Shown one piece after another: positions 1 through 5,829 of a stretch of 5,829 nucleotides of DNA. Source of the DNA: an uncultured Clostridia bacterium (GTDB lineage Bacteria > Bacillota > Clostridia > Christensenellales > UBA3700); assembly GCA_947176975.1 (NCBI GenBank), contig CAMWSW010000068.1, positions 1 through 5,829 of the forward strand, read 5' to 3'. The notes below the pieces were generated by a model. It saw nothing but the letters and a program-made list of their open reading frames with translations. It did no database searches and was not told where the DNA came from. Made by a program: the position numbers and the translations under genes. How positions within the stretch are numbered: the first letter of the stretch is position 1; every line of letters starts with the position of its first letter.

Positions 1-1
1 C

Positions 2-964
2 CATACTCTTGCGCTTATCAACAACGTTAAAGTCAAGTATCTTGGCAAGAGCGGAGAGCTTACTGGACTTTTGAGGGGTATGAAAGACCTTCCGCAAGAG
101 GAAAGACCGCTTGTTGGTAAATACGTCAATGAGGCAAGAGACGTCATTACTCAACTTACCGAGGAAAAGACAAAAGAACTTGCAGCTGCCGAAATAGACG
201 CAAAGATGCTTGCAGAAGGCGTCGATATCACTCTTGATGGCAAGGGCGAAGACAAGGGAAGTCTGCATCCTTGTACATTAGTTACCAACGAAGTGGTTGA
301 TATTTTTACTTCTTTGGGATTTACGCTCGGTCAAGGTCCGGAAATTGAATTTGATAAGTTCTGCTTTCAAATGCTCAATATTCCTCCCGATCACCCCGCA
401 AGAGATATGCAGGACACTTTCTATATTACTGACGACATTCTTTTGCGTACGCACACTTCTTCTATGCAGGCGCGTACTATGATAAATACTCAGCCGCCAA
501 TCAGAATCGTATGCCCGGGTAAGGTATATAGACCTGACGACGACGCTACGCACTCTCCTATGTTCCAACAGATCGAAGGACTTGTCGTAGACGAGAAGGT
601 CACACTTTGCGACCTCAAAGGACTTTTGGAGACTTTTGCTCAAAGACTATTCGATAAAAAGACGAAAGTCAGATTCCGTCCGTCATTTTTCCCATTCACA
701 GAACCTAGCGTCGAAGTCGATTTGACTTGCTCGGTCTGCCACGGAAAAGGTTGCAGAATCTGTAAAGGAACTGGTTGGATAGAGATACTCGGCGCGGGCG
801 TCGTAAATCCAAAAGTGTTGGATAATTGTGGTATCGACAGCAAAAAATACAAAGGATTGGCGTTCGGTATGGGCGTTGAGAGAGTTGCTATGATTAAATA
901 CGGTATTCCCGATATGAGAATCTTGTTTGAAAATGACGTGAGATTCTTAAAGGAATTTAAGTAG
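2..964 (+). CDS. pheS: Phenylalanyl-tRNA synthetase alpha subunit, 5' end missing
   Basis: This is the catalytic alpha subunit of the cytoplasmic (alpha-beta)2 phenylalanyl-tRNA synthetase, a class II enzyme that charges tRNA-Phe using ATP. The frame is open to the left edge, and the residues before the first TTG codon at 71 (VKYLGKSGELTGLLRGMKDL) match the conserved PheS N-terminal coiled-coil arm, so TTG 71 is internal. About 320 residues are visible; the usual length is near 340, so roughly 20 are missing. Numbering from base 2, motif 1 starts at the HP pair (89-90). Motif 2 is the VYRPDDDATHSPMFQQIEGL stretch (about 175-193). Motif 3 is FGMGVER (288-294), preceded by the conserved Ala of the Phe pocket (287). 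Cysteines 243, 246, 251 and 254 form a CxxC-x4-CxxC knot common in Firmicute PheS. It forms an operon with pheT 11 bases downstream. Any T-box leader would lie upstream, outside the window. Identification is essentially certain. Confidence 0.97.
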   Translation, partial: HTLALINNVKVKYLGKSGELTGLLRGMKDLPQEERPLVGKYVNEARDVITQLTEEKTKELAAAEIDAKMLAEGVDITLDGKGEDKGSLHPCTLVTNEVVDIFTSLGFTLGQGPEIEFDKFCFQMLNIPPDHPARDMQDTFYITDDILLRTHTSSMQARTMINTQPPIRIVCPGKVYRPDDDATHSPMFQQIEGLVVDEKVTLCDLKGLLETFAQRLFDKKTKVRFRPSFFPFTEPSVEVDLTCSVCHGKGCRICKGTGWIEILGAGVVNPKVLDNCGIDSKKYKGLAFGMGVERVAMIKYGIPDMRILFENDVRFLKEFK

Positions 965-969
965 GAGGG
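963..969 (+). promoter_or_regulatory. Shine-Dalgarno site of pheT
   Basis: AGGAGGG overlaps the last two bases of the pheS stop codon and lies 6 bases before the pheT ATG. This is near-perfect anti-16S complementarity at good spacing, and it fixes the pheT start at 976. The overlap with the pheS stop suggests coupled, balanced synthesis of the two subunits. Confidence 0.9.
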
Positions 970-975
970 AAGAAT

Positions 976-3381
976 ATGAAAGTTTCATTGAGTTGGTTAA
1001 AAGATTTTGTAGATATAGACGTCACCGTAGAAGAACTCGCAGACAAACTTGTGAGATCGGGCTTTGAGGTGGAAGAAATAATTGACGCAAGCGCAAATAT
1101 GAAGAGAGTTGTGCTTGGCAAAATAGTCAAACTTGAGAAGCATCCAGACGCAGATAAGCTTCAGATTTGTCAAATCGACGTGGGCGAAGCGGAACTCGTG
1201 CAAATCGTAACGGGCGCGCAAAACGTCGCAGAGGGCGATCTTGTGCCGGTAGCTTTGGATAACTCCTTGTTGCCTACAGGTCAGGTGATAAAGAAAGGCA
1301 AGTTGCGCGGTGTGGCTTCCAACGGTATGCTTTGCTCTGGTGAGGAATTGAAACTCACAGAAGAGGAATATGCGGGCGCAAGCGTACACGGTATTTTGAT
1401 TATGAACGGAGAAAAATATCCGTTGGGTACAGACATTAACGAGGTGCTTGGCAATGACGACGTCGTGCTCGATATCGGCATAACCGCCAATAGATCCGAC
1501 TGTAATAGCGTACTCGGCATAGCAAGAGAAATTGCAACCGTGCTTAAAAAGCCGTTGAAAATGCCTGAAATATATTTTGAGACAGACAAAAGCATAAAAG
1601 TCGAAGATTTCGTCGACGTCGACGTACAAGATAAGACGCTTTGCCCAAGATACATGGCTGCGGCAGTCAAAGATATAAAGATTCAGAGCAGTCCCGAGAT
1701 TATTCAAAAGAGACTCAAATCAGTTGGATTGCGACCGATTAATAATATTGTTGATATTACCAATTATATTTTGATTGAGATTGGTCAGCCTATGCACGCT
1801 TTCGATAAGAATTATCTTGAGGGCGGTAAGATTATCCCAAGAAGAGCAAAGAACGGGGAGAAAATCGTTGCGCTCAACGAAAAAGAATACGTGCTTGACG
1901 ATACGATGCTTGTCATTTGCGACCAAAACAAGCCTTGCGCTGTGGCAGGTATCATGGGCGGACTTAACAGCGGTATCAATGATAAGACCAATACTATCGT
2001 GTTTGAGTCGGCTAAATTCTTGAGAGACAACATAAGAAGAACTTCAAGAAAGCTGAATTTGCGTTCTGACTCATCTTTCAGATATGAGAGAGGAATTGAC
2101 TTTGACTCTCAAAGATTGGGTATTATGCGCGCGTTGACGCTGATTTATAAGTATGGTTGGGGTAAGATTGCCGACGGAATTATCGACAGACTTGCGCAAG
2201 ACCTCACAAGAAACGTAGTGGTATCAAGCGTAGAAGAAATCAACGAGATTTTGGGTATTGAAGTGCCGTCGGAAGTTGTTTTGGAAATTCTCAACAGCTT
2301 GCAAATCGAGAGCAGCATTGACAAAGACGGCAAGCTCACTTGCGTATGTCCTGCATTCAGAGACGATATAGAAAATGCCAACGACCTTGCGGAAGAAGTA
2401 ATAAGGCTGTACGGTTATAATAAAGTTAAAAGCACGTTGCTTAAAGGCGGCAATCAGACGCTCGGCGGTAAAAATCGAGTTGAAAAGAATACCGATATAA
2501 TTAAGGATATATGCGTAAGCCGCGGTATGAGTGAAATTTTGACGTATTCGTTTACTACGCCAAAGTGCTTTGATATCTTAAAGCTCAAAGAAGACGATTC
2601 AAGACGTAATTGTATCAAGCTTCTTAAACCTCTTGGCGAGGATTTGTCAGTAATGAGAACGACTTTGGCGTACAGTATGATATCAATGCTTGCCAGCAAC
2701 TTCTTGAAGAGCAATAAGAAAGCCAAGTTGTTTGAAATGGCAAACGTATATATACCTAGCGAGCTTCCTATTACTCAACTTCCGACGGAAGTCAATATGC
2801 TTGCTTTGGGTAGATACGGAGAGGGAGAAGACTTCTTCACGATGAAGGGTGTAATAGAAGTTATACTTAAGAAATTCGGAATCAAAGCTGAATACAAGAG
2901 GTCCGACGTAACTTATCTTCACAAAGGCAGAAGCGCAGAGATATTCGTTGGTAACAAAAATATAGGTTATTTGGGCGAAGTTCATCCCGAGGTCGCAAAG
3001 AGCTTTGACGTGCCGGAGAGAATGTATATTGCCGAAATCAATGTGGATTTGCTCAACAAGTTGGCTGATTTCAGTTATTCGTTTGCTCCGATATCAAGCT
3101 ATCCGCCTGTAGAGAGAGATATTGCTATCGTAGTAGACGAAGCAGTTTTGGCGGGTGACTTGCTTGCTTGCGTGAGAAAAGGCGGCGGTAATTTGCTTGT
3201 CGATACAAATATCTTTGATATATACCGCAATGAAAACGCGATTGGCAAAGGCAAGAAGAGCGTGGCAATATCTTTGGTATTCCGTTTGCCTGACAGAACT
3301 TTGACGGACGACGAGGTAAATTCCAAGATCAACAGAATCTTGACAAAACTCTCAAGCGAATTTTCGGCAGTACAAAGATAA
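976..3381 (+). CDS. pheT: Phenylalanyl-tRNA synthetase beta subunit
   Basis: This is the beta subunit of phenylalanyl-tRNA synthetase. It binds tRNA-Phe, hydrolyses mischarged Tyr-tRNA-Phe and completes the synthetase with PheS. Its 801 residues are a normal bacterial full length. Domains in order: an N-terminal segment starting MKVSLSWLKDF; an EMAP-II-like tRNA-binding domain (about 43-152, with HPDADKL at 56-62 and LRGVASNGMLCSGEEL at 110-125); a B3/B4 editing domain (about 215-390, with TNY at 262-264, QPMHAFD at 271-277 and the LRSDSSFRYERGID stretch to 374); a B5 domain (about 410-484) whose D464, D470, E473 and E474 fit the known magnesium-ligand spacing; a catalytic-like core (about 490-690); and a C-terminal ferredoxin-fold anticodon-binding domain (about 707-801, starting SSYPPVERDIAIVVDE). 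From memory of the Thermus enzyme, N263, H274 and E344 probably correspond to editing-site residues. Start: ATG at 976 with a strong ribosome binding site. It is the last gene of its unit, followed by a terminator. The protein looks intact. Confidence 0.98.
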   Translation: MKVSLSWLKDFVDIDVTVEELADKLVRSGFEVEEIIDASANMKRVVLGKIVKLEKHPDADKLQICQIDVGEAELVQIVTGAQNVAEGDLVPVALDNSLLPTGQVIKKGKLRGVASNGMLCSGEELKLTEEEYAGASVHGILIMNGEKYPLGTDINEVLGNDDVVLDIGITANRSDCNSVLGIAREIATVLKKPLKMPEIYFETDKSIKVEDFVDVDVQDKTLCPRYMAAAVKDIKIQSSPEIIQKRLKSVGLRPINNIVDITNYILIEIGQPMHAFDKNYLEGGKIIPRRAKNGEKIVALNEKEYVLDDTMLVICDQNKPCAVAGIMGGLNSGINDKTNTIVFESAKFLRDNIRRTSRKLNLRSDSSFRYERGIDFDSQRLGIMRALTLIYKYGWGKIADGIIDRLAQDLTRNVVVSSVEEINEILGIEVPSEVVLEILNSLQIESSIDKDGKLTCVCPAFRDDIENANDLAEEVIRLYGYNKVKSTLLKGGNQTLGGKNRVEKNTDIIKDICVSRGMSEILTYSFTTPKCFDILKLKEDDSRRNCIKLLKPLGEDLSVMRTTLAYSMISMLASNFLKSNKKAKLFEMANVYIPSELPITQLPTEVNMLALGRYGEGEDFFTMKGVIEVILKKFGIKAEYKRSDVTYLHKGRSAEIFVGNKNIGYLGEVHPEVAKSFDVPERMYIAEINVDLLNKLADFSYSFAPISSYPPVERDIAIVVDEAVLAGDLLACVRKGGGNLLVDTNIFDIYRNENAIGKGKKSVAISLVFRLPDRTLTDDEVNSKINRILTKLSSEFSAVQR

Positions 3382-3400
3382 TAATAATTTTGTATTATAT

Positions 3401-3428
3401 GCGCCTCACCTTGTGTGGGGCGCGTTTT
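3401..3428 (+). terminator. Rho-independent terminator after pheT
   Basis: The arms 3401-3409 (GCGCCTCAC) and 3415-3423 (GTGGGGCGC) pair over 9 base pairs, including one G-T wobble, around a 5-base loop (CTTGT). The hairpin is followed by G and a TTTT run, then AT-rich DNA. It starts 20 bases after the pheT stop. It should separate pheST transcription from the downstream gene, which has its own promoter-like sequence. Confidence 0.88.
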
Positions 3429-3472
3429 ATATTCAATAATATCGCAAAAACGCTATAAAATATTAGGATTTT

Positions 3473-3484
3473 ATGATATACTGA
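3473..3484 (+). other. Possible three-codon leader ORF (Met-Ile-Tyr-stop)
   Basis: ATG-ATA-TAC-TGA lies just before the U32 gene, in another frame. AGGA (3465-3468) sits 4 bases before its ATG, and its stop ends 4 bases before the U32 ATG. If transcription begins upstream of about 3465, ribosomes could start here and re-initiate at 3489. This would explain the lack of a normal ribosome binding site for the U32 gene. It overlaps the -10 described separately, so the two readings compete. A chance occurrence is quite possible. Confidence 0.2.
3474..3482 (+). promoter_or_regulatory. Extended -10 promoter for the U32 gene
   Basis: TGATATACT reads as an extended -10 (TG-N-TATACT, with TATACT at 3477-3482 one mismatch from TATAAT). 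Placing a -35 at a 17-base spacer gives TATAAA (3454-3459), a poor match to TTGACA, as is usual for extended -10 promoters. The expected transcription start, about 7 bases after the -10, falls at about 3489, on the A of the U32 start codon. A second, weaker candidate is TTCAAT (3432-3437), 16 bases, TATAAA (3454-3459), which would give a leader of roughly 20-25 bases. The call rests on sequence match and position only. Confidence 0.6.
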
Positions 3485-3488
3485 AATT

Positions 3489-5771
3489 ATGTTGGAAGTA
3501 TTGGCTCCCGTTGGGAATATTCAAGCCTTGAAAGCCGCAATATACGCAGGCGCAGATGCCGTGTATTTGGGACTTGACTTGTTCAATGCAAGAATCAAAG
3601 CCGACAACTTTAATAAAGATAATATTGCCTATTGGGTAGACTATTGTCACTTGTTCGGTGTCAAGGTTTATTTAACTTTCAATACCAATATCAAACAGTC
3701 GGAGAGAGAAATTTTTGCACAATACGTCGATATTTCCGCAAAAGCAGGCGTAGATGCCTTCATAGTGACAGATCTTGGCTGTCTTGATATTCTAAAAAAG
3801 TATGATATACCTTTGCATGGAAGTACGCAAATCGGAGTGCATAATCTTGCGGGCGCAAAAGTGCTCGAAGACCTGGGATTTACGCGTGTAGTGCTTGCAA
3901 GAGAGACTTTGGATTGTGATATCGCCGAAATCAGAAAAAATACTCGACTTGAGATTGAGCATTTTGTTCACGGGGCTTTATGCGTGTGTTTTTCCGGCGC
4001 TTGTCTTATGTCTAGTATGATGAGCGGAGACAGCGGCAATCGCGGACGCTGTAATCAGCCTTGCAGATTGAAGTATTCGTCAAGTTTTTCATCGAAAGAG
4101 AGTTATCTTTTATCGCCGAAGGATCAATGCTTGATTGATAAAGTGGGTGAATTATCTAAACTCGGCGTTGACAGTCTAAAGATTGAGGGCAGATTAAAAC
4201 AACCGCATTACGTCGGAGAAGTGGTAGCGCAGTATCGTAGGGCTGTTGATAGCTTTTTGCTTGGAAATGATGATGAGATAGACTATAATGCGCTCAAAAC
4301 TGCGTACAATAGAGGTGATTTTACCCTTGGATATAATTATCAAGGCTCAAAAGACATTATGTACGACAAAGTCAATAGTAATATCGGACTGGAAGTCGGC
4401 AAGGTATTAGCAATATCAAAGTGCGCCGCTACGCTTGAATTAAACAGAGAATTGAATAAGGGCGACGGGGTAAAGATAATTTATGACGGTAAAGAAGTCG
4501 GCGGACTTGCCATAACCAATATAGAGAAGATAGGAAGGAATTATAAAGTTAAAGATTTTGGAAATTATCCTATCGGAAGCAGCGTTCACCTCACTTTGGA
4601 TAGCAAACAGGTAGATAAATACAAGAATGTTAATCCCAAATTATCCATAAAACTGCAATTTACAGCAAAACTAGGCGAAAAGACATCTTTGATTGCAAGT
4701 TACAGAGATATACAAATCGAGGTAAATGGAGAAGCTCCACAAAGCAGCATTTCGCAATCTGCAAATTACGACAGTGTGGCAAAGCAGTTATTGAGACTTG
4801 GGGATAGCATTTTCAGCGCAGAACTTGACGTGATTATCGACGACAATCTTTTTATCCCCGCGTCGCTCCTCAATAATTTGCGGAGAAGCGCAGTAGAAAA
4901 GTTGAACCAAGAAATTTTGAAAGTATACGATTTGCATAAGCAAAGAGTAGGTTATTCAGACGCTTTGGATTGCTATTACGACAAGAATAATAATGTTAAT
5001 AAGAACATTGTATTTGTTGAGATTGACGTCAATAATGATTCTTTAGAAGCGTTAAGCAATCTTGAGCAAAAATTCAACTTGGCAGTTAATTTTACTGATT
5101 ATATGGCTAATTTTGATGAGATATTTACAAAAACGTATTTAATTGAGAAAACTATAGAAAATATATATCTTAAATTGCCGAGAGTCGCGAGAGGGAGAGA
5201 CTATAAGATAATCGATAATTGGCTTGCAAATAACCTTGATAAATTCGACGGAATACTAGCGGATAATCTCTACGGAGTATTTCTTGCAAAAAAATACGGC
5301 AAGTCGCTTATAGGCGGAATAGGTCTCAACGTCTTTAATTCAAATTATGCTGATTGCGTGGGGTTGGATTATTATATCAATTCCGTGGAGTTGACAAATA
5401 AAGAGGCTGTTGGGGGGATGGCATATGCTTACGGTAAATTGCCTATTATGACGCTTTTGCATTGTCCAGTACAAATCAATACAGGCTGTAACTGCGGCAA
5501 CTGTAAGTATTCGGGTAAGTTTAGCTATTTTGACAAGCGTGGAGAGTATGAGATTGAGAGGATAAAAGTTGCAAATTGTCAGTTTATCTTATTAAATCAA
5601 CAAATTGTCGATATTAGGAATAAAATCTCCATAATTGATGGCAATTATTATATCAATTTGCATGATTGCAATGGTGATCAAATAAGCAGTATTCTTGATA
5701 ATTTTTGCAAGAAATCTGGCAATAGTGTCGATAATTCAACATACGGGCATTTATTTAGAGGGGTAAAATAG
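3489..5771 (+). CDS. U32 family protein (collagenase-like / RlhA-like), DUF3656-type
   Basis: This is a full-length U32 protein of 760 residues. Once annotated as collagenase-like peptidases, characterised members (RlhA, TrhP, UbiU/UbiV) are iron-sulfur proteins needed for hydroxylation of 23S rRNA, tRNA U34 or ubiquinone precursors. The N-terminal barrel-like domain begins MLEVLAPVGNIQALKAAI. The U32 signature is exact at 157-175 (ExFxxGALC-x4-GxCxMS), followed by SGNRGRCNQPCR (182-193), SPKDQC (209-214) and LKIEGRLK (230-237). C165, C172, C188 and C192 or C214 are candidate cluster ligands. A middle region (about 375-490) fits DUF3656, as in RlhA. The C-terminal half (about 505-760) holds a conserved-looking GLNVFNS (612-618), YGKLPIMT (648-655), a cysteine cluster (C659, C667, C669, C672) and the typical end GHLFRGVK. 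An Asn/Lys-rich linker lies near 498-507. ATG 3489 is the only sensible start: an in-frame TGA lies at 3474-3476 and the family N-terminus begins here. No Shine-Dalgarno is present at normal spacing. The family is sure; the exact substrate is not. Confidence 0.93.
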   Translation: MLEVLAPVGNIQALKAAIYAGADAVYLGLDLFNARIKADNFNKDNIAYWVDYCHLFGVKVYLTFNTNIKQSEREIFAQYVDISAKAGVDAFIVTDLGCLDILKKYDIPLHGSTQIGVHNLAGAKVLEDLGFTRVVLARETLDCDIAEIRKNTRLEIEHFVHGALCVCFSGACLMSSMMSGDSGNRGRCNQPCRLKYSSSFSSKESYLLSPKDQCLIDKVGELSKLGVDSLKIEGRLKQPHYVGEVVAQYRRAVDSFLLGNDDEIDYNALKTAYNRGDFTLGYNYQGSKDIMYDKVNSNIGLEVGKVLAISKCAATLELNRELNKGDGVKIIYDGKEVGGLAITNIEKIGRNYKVKDFGNYPIGSSVHLTLDSKQVDKYKNVNPKLSIKLQFTAKLGEKTSLIASYRDIQIEVNGEAPQSSISQSANYDSVAKQLLRLGDSIFSAELDVIIDDNLFIPASLLNNLRRSAVEKLNQEILKVYDLHKQRVGYSDALDCYYDKNNNVNKNIVFVEIDVNNDSLEALSNLEQKFNLAVNFTDYMANFDEIFTKTYLIEKTIENIYLKLPRVARGRDYKIIDNWLANNLDKFDGILADNLYGVFLAKKYGKSLIGGIGLNVFNSNYADCVGLDYYINSVELTNKEAVGGMAYAYGKLPIMTLLHCPVQINTGCNCGNCKYSGKFSYFDKRGEYEIERIKVANCQFILLNQQIVDIRNKISIIDGNYYINLHDCNGDQISSILDNFCKKSGNSVDNSTYGHLFRGVK
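5758..5763 (+). promoter_or_regulatory. Possible Shine-Dalgarno site for the mutS2-like gene
   Basis: GAGGGG lies inside the last codons of the U32 gene, 13 bases before the ATG at 5777. That spacing is longer than ideal, so translation may rely partly on coupling with the U32 gene, whose stop is only 5 bases before this ATG. Confidence 0.4.
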
Positions 5772-5776
5772 GCTAT

Positions 5777-5829
5777 ATGGCAAAATTTATAAATAGAAAA
5801 AGTTTAAAAGTGTTGGAGTATGATAAGAT
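5777..5829 (+). CDS. mutS2: Probable MutS2 family protein, N-terminal 17 residues only
   Basis: The ORF begins at ATG 5777, 5 bases after the U32 stop, and runs off the right edge. The visible peptide MAKFINRKSLKVLEYDK resembles the MutS2 N-terminus, where a short basic lead is followed by a (S/T)LxVLEFxKI-type helix. MutS2 is a MutS-related ATPase, usually with a C-terminal Smr nuclease domain, linked to suppression of recombination and to rescue of collided ribosomes. A U32 gene followed by mutS2, downstream of pheST, is a common clostridial order and supports the call. Only 17 complete codons are visible, so no ATPase or Smr motif can be checked. It is probably co-transcribed with the U32 gene. 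Confidence 0.65.
   Translation, partial: MAKFINRKSLKVLEYDK

Noticed and set aside
71..73. TTG as the pheS start codon.
   Set aside because: The frame stays open to base 2 and the upstream residues match conserved PheS sequence, so this is an internal Leu codon.
1611..1624. Perfect 14-base palindrome CGTCGACGTCGACG, which could be an operator.
   Set aside because: It encodes the Val-Asp repeat at the start of the PheT B3/B4 region, in the middle of a gene; the symmetry follows from repeated GTC/GAC codons.
997..1707. Long minus-strand open frame (236 codons) opposite pheT.
   Set aside because: It lies wholly antisense to a clearly conserved pheT. Its translation is rich in Cys, His, Phe and Tyr with no recognisable domain, as expected from the reverse complement of a coding gene.
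4960..5770. The AT-rich second half of the U32 gene, as a possible sign of horizontal transfer or domain fusion.
   Set aside because: The reading frame is continuous and the C-terminal motifs (GLNVFNS, YGKLPIMT, GHLFRGVK) are typical of long U32 proteins. The AT-richness reflects many Asn, Lys and Ile codons rather than a junction.

Overview
The window looks like a piece of chromosome from a low-to-moderate GC Bacillota, most likely a member of Clostridia or a related uncultured lineage. Three things point that way. PheS has the four-cysteine insertion typical of Firmicutes. The gene order is pheS, pheT, U32 protein, mutS2. A strong AGGAGGG ribosome binding site precedes pheT. All genes lie on the plus strand and coding density is very high. 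I see no mobile elements, CRISPR arrays, tRNA or rRNA genes.

Layout: positions 2-964 hold the 3' part of pheS, whose N-terminus is cut by the window edge. pheT follows 11 bases later (976-3381), and the two encode the alpha and beta subunits of phenylalanyl-tRNA synthetase. A GC-rich hairpin with a T run (3401-3428) then ends the pheST transcript. A short AT-rich stretch carries an extended -10 promoter that abuts the start codon of a full-length 760-residue U32 family protein with a DUF3656-type middle region (3489-5771). Five bases after its stop begins an ORF whose first 17 residues resemble the N-terminus of MutS2. It runs off the right edge.

The first unit charges tRNA-Phe. The second pairs a probable iron-sulfur U32 enzyme, of the family that hydroxylates rRNA, tRNA or quinone precursors, with a MutS2-like protein (ribosome rescue or recombination control). 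The shared theme is probably translation, but this is inference.

This is mostly an ordinary housekeeping region. The points most worth checking are the apparently leaderless (or minigene-coupled) start of the U32 gene, the absence of zapA from its frequent place between pheT and the U32 gene, and a cysteine cluster near the C-terminus of the U32 protein. I found no convincing previously undescribed system.
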